This document shows positions 7,693 through 15,214 of a DNA stretch of 34,058 nucleotides, one piece after another. Made by a program: the position numbers and the translations under genes. Every line of letters starts with the position of its first letter. Within the stretch, counting starts at the first letter, position 1. The stretch comes from Actinomycetota bacterium (GTDB lineage Bacteria > Actinomycetota > Coriobacteriia > Anaerosomatales > JAUXNU01). The notes beneath the pieces are model-generated. The model had not been told where the DNA came from, searched no databases, and saw only the letters and a program-made list of their open reading frames with translations. Location of the stretch: the NCBI GenBank assembly GCA_030682655.1, contig JAUXNU010000199.1:1-34058 (forward strand), in the 5' to 3' direction.

Positions 7693-7896
7693 CTACGCCT
7701 TCTTGACGTTGCTCGCCTGCAGCTTCCCGTTCTGGCCGGTAGTCACTTCGAAGGAGACCGCCTGGCCCTCGTCGAGGGTCTTGAAGCCCTCCTCGGCGAT
7801 CTCGCTGTAGTGCACGAACAAGTCGTCGCCGTCCTCACGCGTGATGAAGCCATAGCCCTTGTCCGGATTGAACCACTTGACGGTACCCTCTGCCAT
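7693..7896 (-). CDS. Cold-shock protein, CspA family
   Basis: This 67-residue single cold-shock domain protein is a nucleic-acid chaperone that melts RNA structure. Both RNA-binding motifs are present: [12 protein letters not shown] (RNP1) and DLFVHYSEI (RNP2). The start at 7896 gives the standard MAEGTVKWF and has AGGATGG upstream; the open frame runs to 7950, but that extension is not family-like. A 231-base leader region lies upstream, in keeping with the long regulated 5' leaders of cold-shock mRNAs. A second, closely related copy lies at 12512-12715. This one has more acidic and Lys-rich variants ([17 protein letters not shown]). Confidence 0.96.
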   Translation of the reverse strand: MAEGTVKWFNPDKGYGFITREDGDDLFVHYSEIAEEGFKTLDEGQAVSFEVTTGQNGKLQASNVKKA

Positions 7897-8127
7897 GCAA
7901 GACCATCCTTCCACCCCAGCCAAAAGGGTCAAGCTCGTGCGACGTTCCAATCACATCGCTTGTCCGACCCTTCCGTACCGGATCGGACGTGGTGCGGTGC
8001 AGTGCGAGCAGGCCGCCGCGTTTACCAGGGCTCAAGAGCCCACAACAATCGATTCTGTCACACAGAAACGAACTGTGGCAACAGAAGTAGAGCCCACGCC
8101 GTCGCACGCTCACTCCACCTGGCTCCC
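7897..8127 (-). promoter_or_regulatory. Leader and promoter region of the first cold-shock gene
   Basis: This intergenic stretch holds a possible promoter in which TTGCCA is followed, 18 bases on, by CAGAAT. It also has a perfect six-pair hairpin GGGCTC-TT-GAGCCC (8028-8041, read on the minus strand). Near the gene, AGGATGG with TTGC just before the ATG recurs at the second cold-shock gene. No reading frame here looks real. Confidence 0.4.
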
Positions 8128-8859
8128 CTACGCGTCGTTGCCCCTGTGCTGCCGGGCAACGACCACAGCAAGAGCTCCGACCGCGATGATGAGCAAGCCG
8201 GAGATGACCCACAGGATGATCGTGGCCGGCGAGGTCGATCTGGCGAGTTCCGGACGGGAGTATGTCACCTTCACCGGGAACTCCTCGCCGGGCTTCAGAG
8301 CGACCGGGGCCAGCGTGTACAGGCGCTCGCCCATCACGTTCGTCAGCGGCGATCCGGGGGCGTCCGGCTCCAGAGTCAGCCCCGTGACACTGCCCGGGAT
8401 GCGAACCGAGAACGAGACGTCTTTGCACGGCTCCGTTTGAACCCAATCCAGCACCAGGGAGTATTCGCCGCCACGAACGTCAAGCTGCTTGTATGTCGCG
8501 TCGATCTGCGCGGTTCGCGTTTCCTCGAGCGTGATCTCCGCCGAATCGCCACCCTCGCCCGGAACCCTCCGGAACTGTCGCCCAATGTCGCCGCCGAAAT
8601 CGTCCCCCAGGATCTCCCCGGACCAGTAGATCGTGCCCCCTTTGGGAATCGGGAGTCTGACGGTAGCCGGCAGCGGCGTCTCGGGAGGCAGGGCCAGCGA
8701 GACGATAACGACCGACGTTGTCTCCTCGGCCTCGGGAATGATCTGCACCTCGTACGTAAACATATCGGTCTTGAGCGGGACGGGGGACGCAAGCGGTGCT
8801 GCGCCAAGGAGCGCGCACGCTGCGGCGAGGACGACTAGAATCGGAAGGCGCTTGAGCAT
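8128..8859 (-). CDS. Exported, C-terminally anchored protein of unknown function
   Basis: I do not recognise this 243-residue protein. It starts with a signal peptide (MLKRLPILVVLAAACALLGAAPLASP). An extracellular part of about 180 residues follows, with alternating hydrophobic residues typical of beta-sandwich folds (for example VVIVSLALPPETPLPATVRLPIPKG) and a lone Cys in TEPCKDV. A C-terminal membrane helix (IILWVISGLLIIAVGALAVVVA) ends in a short basic tail. The layout is that of a type I surface protein. I use the ATG at 8859 because the signal peptide begins there; the frame is open to 8895. The gene stands alone, with a tandem promoter-like repeat upstream (8912-8937). Function and partner are unknown. 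Confidence 0.8.
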   Translation of the reverse strand: MLKRLPILVVLAAACALLGAAPLASPVPLKTDMFTYEVQIIPEAEETTSVVIVSLALPPETPLPATVRLPIPKGGTIYWSGEILGDDFGGDIGRQFRRVPGEGGDSAEITLEETRTAQIDATYKQLDVRGGEYSLVLDWVQTEPCKDVSFSVRIPGSVTGLTLEPDAPGSPLTNVMGERLYTLAPVALKPGEEFPVKVTYSRPELARSTSPATIILWVISGLLIIAVGALAVVVARQHRGNDA

Positions 8860-8911
8860 GGCTTGACCTTGTCTCCGGTGGCTGTGGCCGCGCACTGGAC
8901 GGCACGGTCTC

Positions 8912-8937
8912 CCTATTCTAGCGCACCTATTCTAGCG
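8912..8937 (-). repeat. Tandem 12-base repeat carrying two -10-like elements
   Basis: CCTATTCTAGCG occurs twice with a 14-base period (8912-8923 and 8926-8937). On the minus strand each copy reads CGCTAGAATAGG and contains TAGAAT, a -10-like hexamer pointing toward the exported-protein gene whose ATG is at 8859. A looser third copy (CCTGTTCTAGC) lies near 9035. Confidence 0.7.
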
Positions 8938-9046
8938 GAGAGTCCGTCGGAGTCGATGCCGGTACACGCTCCGCCGCCGACACAGTGTTCGCAAGCAAGA
9001 TCGCGCGCGTCATCGATCCGACTCCTCCGGGCAACCTGTTCTAGCT

Positions 9047-9640
9047 TCAGGGCTGCTCGTTCTTCACAATACCGAGCAGCTCTTTGAATTCATCGGTTCC
9101 TGCGCGCCCAACCGCCTCATACATCACCGATTCCGAAGAGGTCACGATGACACCCGCAGAACGCAGGCGGTCTAGCGTCGTATCGTGGTCGGCCGATCTT
9201 CGCGAACAGCACGCGTCGGCGACAACCTGTACCTGGTGACCGTTTCCGGCAAGACTGAGCGCGGTCTGCGCCACGCAGATATGTGTTTCCATGCCGACAA
9301 GCACGACCTGCTTGCGGCCTGTTGACGCGAGCGCCTCACGGAACTCCGTTTCGACATTGCAGCAGAACGCTGTCTTGTCCACGCCGATGATGCGGGCACC
9401 AGCCTCGGCAAGGCCAACGAAGACCTCCTCCAACGACTCGTCGGTCCCGCCCAACCCCTTTGGATACTGACGAGTCACGATGATCGGCGCCTCGACGAGA
9501 GACGCAAGACGTGCCAGACGGCCGGTGACCGCAATCACCTCCGACCTGCGCTCCATGACAGCGGCAAGCCGCGTCTGGATATCTATGGCGACGAGCACGA
9601 GGTCATCGCGGCTGATGATCGTCTGGTCCGGTGCAGGCAT
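9047..9640 (-). CDS. Isochorismatase-family cysteine hydrolase
   Basis: This is a 197-residue member of the isochorismatase-like superfamily, which includes nicotinamidases, ureidoacrylate hydrolases and many uncharacterised amidases. The catalytic triad is visible: Asp20 in LVAIDIQ, Lys89 in GVDKTAF and Cys122 in GMETHICVAQT. The compact length, and METHICV with the following region, resemble the YcaC-like hydrolases rather than nicotinamidase; the DxHxxxH metal motif of nicotinamidase is not seen. GAGAGGAG precedes the ATG. A minus-strand TAGAAT sits about 30 bases upstream. The substrate cannot be named. Confidence 0.9.
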   Translation of the reverse strand: MPAPDQTIISRDDLVLVAIDIQTRLAAVMERRSEVIAVTGRLARLASLVEAPIIVTRQYPKGLGGTDESLEEVFVGLAEAGARIIGVDKTAFCCNVETEFREALASTGRKQVVLVGMETHICVAQTALSLAGNGHQVQVVADACCSRRSADHDTTLDRLRSAGVIVTSSESVMYEAVGRAGTDEFKELLGIVKNEQP

Positions 9641-9670
9641 CCGCAGCTCCTCTCGGTGACTGGCTCCACG

Positions 9671-9676
9671 ATTCTA
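9671..9676 (-). promoter_or_regulatory. Candidate -10 element of the isochorismatase-like gene
   Basis: GGGTAGAAT on the minus strand ends 30 bases before the ATG at 9640. It belongs to the same TAGAAT type as the elements before tgt and the NifU-type gene. No clear -35 is seen. Confidence 0.4.
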
Positions 9677-9710
9677 CCCGAGAGAAGCCCGCGCACCACT
9701 GGATGTGGGG

Positions 9711-9716
9711 TATAAA
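9711..9716 (+). promoter_or_regulatory. Candidate -10 element of the superoxide reductase gene
   Basis: TATAAA (five of six matches) preceded by GGGG lies about 57 bases upstream of the superoxide reductase ATG. It is divergent from the isochorismatase promoter 35 bases away. A -35 hexamer is not obvious. Confidence 0.4.
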
Positions 9717-9773
9717 CCCGTTTCGAGGTCAGGGAGCTAACCCACCTCACCCGCTATGACACAAGGAGGCATC

Positions 9774-10121
9774 ATGAGCGACGCGCCGATTCTTGGAGCG
9801 GTCAACCACGTGACGGATCTGGACGTCGTCACTGATTTCGAGCGCAAGCACACCCCGTACCTGGAGGCAGAGAGCGTCGAGGGCGGCATGCGGATCACCG
9901 TCAAAGTCGGATACTACGCGCCTCACCCCAATGGTCCCGATCACTTCATCAACTGGATCGAGCTCGTCGTGGGCGACGCCACAATCGCGCGTTTCGACCT
10001 ATCGCCGGTAGCCACGCAACCGGATGCGTCGATCGTGGTGACCGTCGATCCCGGTACGACGATTCGGGCCGTGGAGCACTGCAACCTGCACGGGCTGTGG
10101 GTCGCCGAGATAGCGGTGTAG
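9774..10121 (+). CDS. Superoxide reductase, one-iron (neelaredoxin/desulfoferrodoxin-domain) type
   Basis: Superoxide reductase turns superoxide into hydrogen peroxide without making oxygen, typical of anaerobes. The 115-residue protein is a single iron-binding domain without the extra N-terminal desulforedoxin domain. The Fe(His)4Cys ligands are all present: His26 in RKHTP, His51 and His57 in HPNGPDHFINWIEL, and Cys103 and His106 in CNLHGLW. The catalytic Lys25 is kept, but the residue before it, normally the Glu of EKHxP that acts as sixth iron ligand, is Arg24. A Glu sits one position further out (Glu23). The ATG at 9774 follows a perfect AGGAGG; an upstream ATG at 9756 has none. It is monocistronic and convergent with the PEBP gene seven bases away. 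Confidence 0.93.
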   Translation: MSDAPILGAVNHVTDLDVVTDFERKHTPYLEAESVEGGMRITVKVGYYAPHPNGPDHFINWIELVVGDATIARFDLSPVATQPDASIVVTVDPGTTIRAVEHCNLHGLWVAEIAV

Positions 10122-10128
10122 TCGGCCG

Positions 10129-10743
10129 CTACTGCTCGAACGTCCCGCTCGTAGAAGCGCGCCCGGTCGCAACGGCCTCCGCTGCCGCCGTGAACTCGGC
10201 AAACGAGGGCTCGTCGGAAAGCTCGAGTTCGTCCACTTCGAGCGCGTACAGAACCGCTTCGTAGGTGTGTTCACCTGACCCGGCCGGCGGCTGCGGACCG
10301 CCGTACCCCACTTCGCCGAAAGTGTTCTTTGACTCGAGGGAGCCTGTGGGCATGAGCCGGAGTGATGCGTTCTCGGGCAGCGATGTCGTTCGTTCGGGAA
10401 TCCCGACTACCACCCAATGCACCCAATCATTGGCGATTGGATTCCGGTCCACTACCACGAGTGCGAATGAACGCGTCCCTGCCGGGGACTCCGACCAGCG
10501 AAACGGGAGCGACACGTTCAGTCCCCCGTCGATTCCCCTGCCAGCGAAGCGCACGGGAATCGACCCGTCGGATTCCAGGGCCGGGCAGCTCATCTCGAAC
10601 TCCTCGATATCCCGCTGGGCCGGTTCCGGTGTCAGCGTCGACACTGTCGGCGTTGACTGTGGCTCCTCGGCATGGCATGAAGTCATCGCAAGCAACGCGA
10701 GGACGACGCATGCGACCGCGAGGCATCGGAATCTCCTCGGCAT
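10129..10743 (-). CDS. YbhB/YbcL (PEBP) family lipoprotein
   Basis: This is a 204-residue bacterial homologue of phosphatidylethanolamine-binding protein. The family binds small anionic or lipid ligands, and the bacterial role is unclear. The core motifs are VVVDRNPIANDWVHWVVVGIP (family DPDAPxxxxWxHW) and GYGGPQPPAGSGEHTYE (family YxGPxPPxGxxHxY). The DPDAP box is altered to DRNPI. The N-terminus is a lipoprotein signal with hydrophobic VVLALLAMTSC and likely acylated Cys23, followed by a Thr/Pro-rich linker. So this copy is membrane-tethered outside the cell, unlike cytoplasmic YbhB. I use the ATG at 10743 with AGGGAGG eight bases upstream, not the GTG at 10752. Confidence 0.92.
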   Translation of the reverse strand: MPRRFRCLAVACVVLALLAMTSCHAEEPQSTPTVSTLTPEPAQRDIEEFEMSCPALESDGSIPVRFAGRGIDGGLNVSLPFRWSESPAGTRSFALVVVDRNPIANDWVHWVVVGIPERTTSLPENASLRLMPTGSLESKNTFGEVGYGGPQPPAGSGEHTYEAVLYALEVDELELSDEPSFAEFTAAAEAVATGRASTSGTFEQ

Positions 10744-10799
10744 CTCGGACACCTCCCTTGGCGACTACGAGGTATCTACCCTCGCGCGGCGGGAGGCCG

Positions 10800-11150
10800 T
10801 CAGTCGACGGCGGAGACGTCCATCGGCTCGGGTGCTTCCACGCGCAACCGAGAGGCCGCCATCGCACCGAGACAGCAACCTATGCCAAGGGGCACGAGTG
10901 TGACCGCAGTGGCTGTGTGGCTCGCGAACTGCGTCGATGCGAATGCTCCGATCACCGCGTAGACAGCGAATCCCACAGGCATACCGGCCGCGACAAAGAG
11001 CTGCATAGGCTCTGCCTCGTGGCCGAGGGCCGCCTCGATGAGCGCCCGACAGCCTGCGGCGATCACCCCCGTCGCCATCCCCCCGATCATCAGGAAAGCG
11101 ACTACCCACAAGAACCAAAACATCAGACCAGCAATCTCATACATCCACAT
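10800..11150 (-). CDS. Small polytopic membrane protein of unknown function
   Basis: This 116-residue protein has three or four hydrophobic segments: about 3-28 (IAGLMFWFLWVVAFLMIGGMATGV), about 50-75, and about 80-98. It has short loops and an acidic C-terminal tail (EAPEPMDVSAVD). I recognise no family. The ATG at 11150 has GGGGGA seven bases upstream; a GTG at 11165 is an alternative. It lies 56 bases upstream of the PEBP lipoprotein and 111 bases downstream of the M48-like gene on the same strand, so it could be co-transcribed with either. The composition is normal for the window, which supports real coding. Confidence 0.65.
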   Translation of the reverse strand: MWMYEIAGLMFWFLWVVAFLMIGGMATGVIAAGCRALIEAALGHEAEPMQLFVAAGMPVGFAVYAVIGAFASTQFASHTATAVTLVPLGIGCCLGAMAASRLRVEAPEPMDVSAVD

Positions 11151-11261
11151 CGTGTCGTCCCCCACAACGTGAGTCCAACCCCCAGTGCTCTACTTACGCC
11201 AGGGTCGTACGGATACCTGCACGGAGAGGCTCAACAGTCGATGGATGGGTGCCGCTCCGCT

Positions 11262-12378
11262 TCACAGGGGGGATGCCATTCCCTCGATGCCAAGAACCTC
11301 CCGCAGCCGGTCGTAGCGGCGACGCTCAACTCTCTCGACCCGGGGGGAGCCGCTCGTCGAGACGTAGAATATCCCGTCGTAGGAAGGGTCGCTGTCGGCA
11401 ATCTCATTGCTGCTCGTGACCGCGACGCGCAACGCCGAAAGCATCGGACCGGGATCCTTCAGGAGCAGCATTCCCTCGGCGTCGGCCTTTTCGTAGCTCG
11501 TGCGGTGGAGTGCACGCCCCCAAGCCGTCACGATCCAGGCAGCGACCGTGATCGCGACCCATGTGATCGCAAGCACCGCTGCTGCGAAAACCGTCACGCC
11601 GATGGCACCCAGGCAACCCTCCGCACTGTCGGCATCTGAGAGTCCATCGAACAGGCAGCCGCAACCGTCTCCGGAGCAACCATCGGTGGCGCATCCGTCC
11701 GCCCCCCACGCGCACGCATCGGCCACCGGGCCCTTTCCGTCCTTGGCGTCCCGGATAGCTCTCAGGGGACCCATGAGCGCGGCGAGCGCGGTCCCGAACA
11801 GAATGTCACCGGCGATGATCCGCGCCACCAACGTCGCGATCACCGCACGTTGCTCGCCCTCGTCGAGCTCACCAAGGAACCCGTTCGTCACACCGATCAC
11901 CGGCCGGCTCCGGTTCGTGCCGATGGCGCACGCGTTGACTGCGGGAGTCTCGAGCAGCAACAGGCGGGGCGGCTCGCCGAGTCCCGCCGCGATCGTGATA
12001 TCACTGAGAGCGCGCTCCAAGGATGGCTGAGTGCCCGGCTGCAGGTCCGAACCGGAGAAGCGGGAGCCGCACCCAGTCCTCGGCATTCGAGAGCTGGACC
12101 GCAGCTGCCAGTGAGCCTGCGCCGAGCAAGGCGGCCAACGAAACCCCGAAAGCGATCGCTAGCCCGCGAAAGTAGTCCGGCGCATCGAGCGCCTCGATGA
12201 ACCAGCCCGCAAGGCCGATCAGGCATCCGGGGACTGCCACAAGGGCTGAAGCCAGGAGGAATGCGGAACCTGCGACGAATAGCATGACGAACATGGTGAG
12301 CTTCGCTCTGTTGCTGTCAACACGCACCCAGAGTGGCTCCATGCGCAGCTTCGCGTGAACCGGCGGTTGCGTAGACAC
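11262..12378 (-). pseudogene. M48 (HtpX-like) pseudoprotease, frame broken near 12062-12080
   Basis: Two overlapping frames together give one HtpX-like membrane protein. The first (from a GTG at 12378) supplies two membrane helices up to LSNAEDWV. The second continues as GSRFSGSDLQPG, and a single extra base joins them. The downstream part aligns with the htpX product in this window: NACAIGTNRSRPVIGV against NAFATGRNPQHAAIAV, and KADAEGMLLL against LADANGALIT. All zinc-binding residues are gone: the HExxH site reads TLVAR (residues 85-89 of the downstream frame), and the later Glu ligand is Tyr188. A loop with six Cys (125, 132, 137, 142, 144, 158) precedes two membrane helices. The protein is thus a catalytically dead M48 relative. 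The frameshift may be real or a sequencing error. Confidence 0.75.
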
Positions 12379-12412
12379 ACCCGACCCCTGGAGTCGCCTG
12401 ACTGGTGAAACC

Positions 12413-12418
12413 AGTATA
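12413..12418 (-). promoter_or_regulatory. Candidate -10 element of the M48-like gene
   Basis: The minus strand carries TATACT (five of six) 34 bases before the GTG at 12378. The next bases form a small perfect hairpin (ACTGGT-TTC-ACCAGT on the minus strand, 12401-12415) that would overlap the first transcribed bases. No good -35 is seen. Confidence 0.4.
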
Positions 12419-12453
12419 GGCACAGGCGAACGCCGCTTCCCCGGGGAGAAGCG

Positions 12454-12483
12454 GCACGGGCGGCCCCGAAGGACCGCCCGTGC
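12454..12483 (-). terminator. Strong GC hairpin after the second cold-shock gene
   Basis: GCACGGGCGG...CCGCCCGTGC with a TTCG-type loop gives at least ten perfect pairs, 28 bases past the cold-shock stop. A second hairpin (GCCGCTTC...GAAGCGGC, 12432-12455) follows directly on the minus strand. Neither has a T-run, so this is a tandem-hairpin terminator of the U-tract-less kind. Confidence 0.6.
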
Positions 12484-12511
12484 GTTAGTTTAGTAGCTAT
12501 GTTGTTCTGGC

Positions 12512-12715
12512 TTACCGGGGGCGAACGTTCGTCGCCTGCGGCTTGCCGTTCTGGCCCACGGACTCCTCAAAGGAGACTGCCTGGCCTTCGTTGAGGGTCT
12601 TGAAGCCCTCTACCTGGATCTCCGAGAAGTGGACGAAGAGATCGTCGCCACCCTCGCGCTCGATGAAGCCGTAGCCCTTGTCAGGGTTGAACCACTTAAC
12701 TGTTCCTTCTGCCAT
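12512..12715 (-). CDS. Cold-shock protein, CspA family (second copy)
   Basis: This 67-residue cold-shock domain protein is a close paralogue of the product at 7693-7896. RNP1 is [12 protein letters not shown] and RNP2 is DLFVHFSEI. Differences cluster at the C-terminus ([21 protein letters not shown]) and at IQVEGFKTL. The start at 12715 gives MAEGTVKWF; the upstream bases GAGGATGGATTTGC match the first copy's GAGGATGG-type site and TTGC-ATG junction. A 188-base leader separates it from the ruvB end, so it is probably transcribed on its own. The paired copies may differ in temperature or growth-phase response, but this cannot be seen directly. Confidence 0.96.
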   Translation of the reverse strand: MAEGTVKWFNPDKGYGFIEREGGDDLFVHFSEIQVEGFKTLNEGQAVSFEESVGQNGKPQATNVRPR

Positions 12716-12800
12716 GCAAATCCATCCTCTCGCCCCGTAGGGCACAAACAAGCGACGTGACCGTCGCCGCAGGAAATGCGGCATCACGTCGCAATCCTTG

Positions 12801-12817
12801 GGGGCCACCGTGACCCC
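12801..12817 (-). terminator. Weak hairpin between ruvB and the second cold-shock gene
   Basis: On the minus strand GGGGTCACGGTGGCCCC can form a GC-rich stem with one G-U pair and a tight loop, about 90 bases past the ruvB stop. It has no T-run. It could end the pdxS-ruvB transcript or shape the cold-shock leader. Confidence 0.25.
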
Positions 12818-12903
12818 TCAACATGGAAGCTTACCACTTGCACCGACTCGACGCCATACTGCGCACCCCAGCCGCCATCAGCGAGGTCACAGCGCGGCTC
12901 AAC

Positions 12904-13974
12904 CTAGAACAGCCCGTCCTGCCGAGGAGCGTCAACAGGCGCCGCAAGCCCGAGATGCTCGTAGGCGCGCGGTGTCGCCTGGCGACCCTTCGGTGTGCGA
13001 GCAAGGAATCCGAGTTGGAGCAGGAAGGGCTCGTACACGTCCTCGAGCGTGCCCGGCTCTTCCCCAACCGCCGCTGCAAGCGTGTTGAGCCCGACGGGGC
13101 GACCGCTGAACTTGTGAACGAGCGTCTCCAGGATAGCGACGTCCATCTTGTCCAGTCCGATGTGATCCACCTCGAAGAAGGCCAGTCCTTCGGCTGCGAT
13201 ATCCTCATCGACGCGCCCCTCATGGCGCACTTGCGCATAGTCCCTCACCCGCTTGAGCAACCGGTTCGCCAGACGGGGGGTTCCGCGAGACCTGCGAGAA
13301 ATCTCGGCCGCCCCGGCCGGCTCGATCTCCACGCCAAGGATCTGCGCCGAACGCACGACGATCGCCTTCAGCTCCTCGGCGGAGTAGTAGTCGAGGCGGA
13401 ACGCCATGCCGAAGCGATCGCGCAGCGGACCCGTGAGTAGTCCCGTGCGAGTCGTGGCCCCCACAAGCGTGAACCGCGGAAGCTCGAGACGGAGGCTTCT
13501 TGCGGCCGGTCCTTTGCCGATCACGATGTCCACCCTGAAGTCCTCCATCGCGGGATACAGGACCTCCTCGACGGCGCGATTCAACCTGTGTATCTCGTCG
13601 ATGAACAGGACATCGCGCTCCTCAAGGTTCGTGAGTATCGCGGCGAGGTCGCCTGCGCGCTCGATGGCCGGACCGCTCGTTGTCTTGAGCTTGACGCCAA
13701 GCTCGTTGGCAATGACCGTCGCCAAGGTGGTCTTGCCCAGACCCGGCGGACCCGACAACAGGATGTGGTCGAGCGGTTCGTCGCGCGCGGACGCAGCCTC
13801 GATCAGCACGCTCAGGTTCTCTTTGACCCGCGACTGGCCCAGGTAGTCATGGAGCCTCTTCGGCCGCAGAGAACGGTCGATCTCGAGGTCGTCCTCGGTG
13901 TACTCGGAACTCACAAGACGTTCGGACTCCTCAGCCCACGGCGCCTCGGCGTCGTTCTCCCAAACCGTACTCAC
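12904..13974 (-). CDS. ruvB: Holliday junction branch-migration helicase RuvB
   Basis: RuvB is the hexameric AAA+ motor that, with RuvA, drives Holliday-junction branch migration in recombinational repair. The 356-residue protein has Walker [10 protein letters not shown], Walker [11 protein letters not shown] and sensor/arginine-finger region [18 protein letters not shown]. The C-terminal winged-helix domain includes [26 protein letters not shown]. The N-terminal [14 protein letters not shown] is also typical. Its GTG start overlaps the ruvA stop (GTGA). The length is normal. It is the last gene of the pdxST-yebC-ruvCAB cluster. Confidence 0.98.
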   Translation of the reverse strand: MSTVWENDAEAPWAEESERLVSSEYTEDDLEIDRSLRPKRLHDYLGQSRVKENLSVLIEAASARDEPLDHILLSGPPGLGKTTLATVIANELGVKLKTTSGPAIERAGDLAAILTNLEERDVLFIDEIHRLNRAVEEVLYPAMEDFRVDIVIGKGPAARSLRLELPRFTLVGATTRTGLLTGPLRDRFGMAFRLDYYSAEELKAIVVRSAQILGVEIEPAGAAEISRRSRGTPRLANRLLKRVRDYAQVRHEGRVDEDIAAEGLAFFEVDHIGLDKMDVAILETLVHKFSGRPVGLNTLAAAVGEEPGTLEDVYEPFLLQLGFLARTPKGRQATPRAYEHLGLAAPVDAPRQDGLF

Positions 13975-14561
13975 GCGCCACCTCCAAGCCGCTTGAGCGC
14001 GTGCCGTAGCAGCGTCTGCGCGTCACCCGGTCCGTCGTAGCCGTTGAGCGCAGCCGCGATCTCTGCCGAGGAGAAACCCATCGCCATGAGGGCGCCGCGC
14101 GCTTCGGCGGCGGCGTCGTCGTCTGCCATCACGGAACCGTGCGTGTCCTTCAGGCCAACCGCGATGAGCTTGTCCCTCAGATCGAGGATGATGCGCTGAG
14201 CCGTCTTCTTCCCCACCCCGGGAATCGAACTCACAAGCACGGCGTCCTCGCGCGCTATGGCCTCGGCAAGCACACCCGGCGCGAAGCTCGAGAGTGCCGC
14301 GAGTGCGACCTTCGGGCCAACTCCGCTGACAGTGATGAGCTTCTCGAAGAGAGAACGCTCCTCGGCGTTCTCAAAACCGAAGAGTGACAGCTCGTCCTCG
14401 CGAACGTGCAGGTGAGTGAACACTGTGACGCTGTCGCCTTCGACAGGCAGCGCGGCCAAGGACCCGGTCGACATCGCGACGCGATAGCCGACCCCGCACA
14501 CGTCAAGCACGGCGCCTGTTGCCGTCTTCTCAACGACTCTCCCGGTGAGCATCGCTATCAT
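13971..14561 (-). CDS. ruvA: Holliday junction DNA-binding protein RuvA
   Basis: RuvA binds the four-way junction as a tetramer and loads RuvB. The 196-residue protein begins MIAMLTGRV (family MIAxLxG). It has two helix-hairpin-helix motifs, [15 protein letters not shown] and [19 protein letters not shown] (about residues 75-125). An acidic linker leads to the RuvB-contacting C-terminal domain ([19 protein letters not shown]). The ATG at 14561 overlaps the ruvC stop as ATGA, and the ruvA stop overlaps the ruvB GTG, so all three are coupled. The reading frame continues upstream past the ATG, but that part is antisense to nothing sensible and overlaps ruvC. Confidence 0.97.
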   Translation of the reverse strand: MIAMLTGRVVEKTATGAVLDVCGVGYRVAMSTGSLAALPVEGDSVTVFTHLHVREDELSLFGFENAEERSLFEKLITVSGVGPKVALAALSSFAPGVLAEAIAREDAVLVSSIPGVGKKTAQRIILDLRDKLIAVGLKDTHGSVMADDDAAAEARGALMAMGFSSAEIAAALNGYDGPGDAQTLLRHALKRLGGGA

Positions 14562-15073
14562 CCTGCCGCCTCCGCCGCCGCACGGACTCTCGCAGCGGCC
14601 CCACTGCCGCAATGATGCGCATGGCAAATCGCAGCAGCGAGCGCATCGGATGCGTGGTCCGGCTCTGGTTCGTGAGGAAGATCCAGGAGCACCCTGACCA
14701 TGTACTGTACTTGCGCCTTGTCGGCGGTGCCGGTGCCCACGACCGTGCCCTTGATCTGCACGGGACTGTACTCGCCCAGCCCAAGTCCGGCGCCAGCGAG
14801 CGCCAGCAAGGCGACTCCCCTTGCCTGGCCGGTCGCGAACGCCGACTTCGCGTTCGAACCGAAGAAGACGCTCTCCACCGCGCACTCCGTCGGCGCGTAG
14901 CGCACGATCACGGCGACGATCCCGTCGTGCACGCATGCGAGACGGGCAGGCAAGGGCTCCTTGGCAGACGTGCTGATGCACCCGTACGCCAGACAACGCT
15001 GTCTCGGACCCTGGGTCTCGATCACACCCCAGCCGGTGTTGGCCAGGCCGGGGTCTATGCCGAGAATGATCAC
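14558..15073 (-). CDS. ruvC: Crossover junction endodeoxyribonuclease RuvC
   Basis: RuvC is the dimeric resolvase that nicks Holliday junctions symmetrically. In the 171-residue form used here the acidic catalytic residues are Asp7 in ILGIDPG, Glu67 in CAVESVFFG, and Asp139 and Asp143 in PDHASDALA, the RNase H-fold set. I chose the GTG at 15073, which gives M-IILGIDPG and has GGGGGTC five bases upstream; the frame is open to 15100. It sits just before ruvA with an ATGA overlap. Normally yebC lies directly upstream; here 878 bases with an opposite-strand gene intervene. Confidence 0.96.
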   Translation of the reverse strand: MIILGIDPGLANTGWGVIETQGPRQRCLAYGCISTSAKEPLPARLACVHDGIVAVIVRYAPTECAVESVFFGSNAKSAFATGQARGVALLALAGAGLGLGEYSPVQIKGTVVGTGTADKAQVQYMVRVLLDLPHEPEPDHASDALAAAICHAHHCGSGAAARVRAAAEAAG

Positions 15074-15214
15074 GAGCGACCCCCACGAGATAGGTGACAA
15101 TCGAACATATGTTCAGGGTAGCGCAGGGCCGCGAGAGCGTAAAGGACGCGGCGCAGGACTGTGCGTAGAACCCTGGATTTGGCAGCTGGCACCTCCTCGT
15201 CGGATACTGACCTC

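Noticed and set aside
7528-8838. A 436-codon plus-strand frame over the cold-shock and exported-protein genes
   Set aside because: It is antisense to a diagnostic cold-shock gene and to a signal-peptide protein; the composition is shadow-like.
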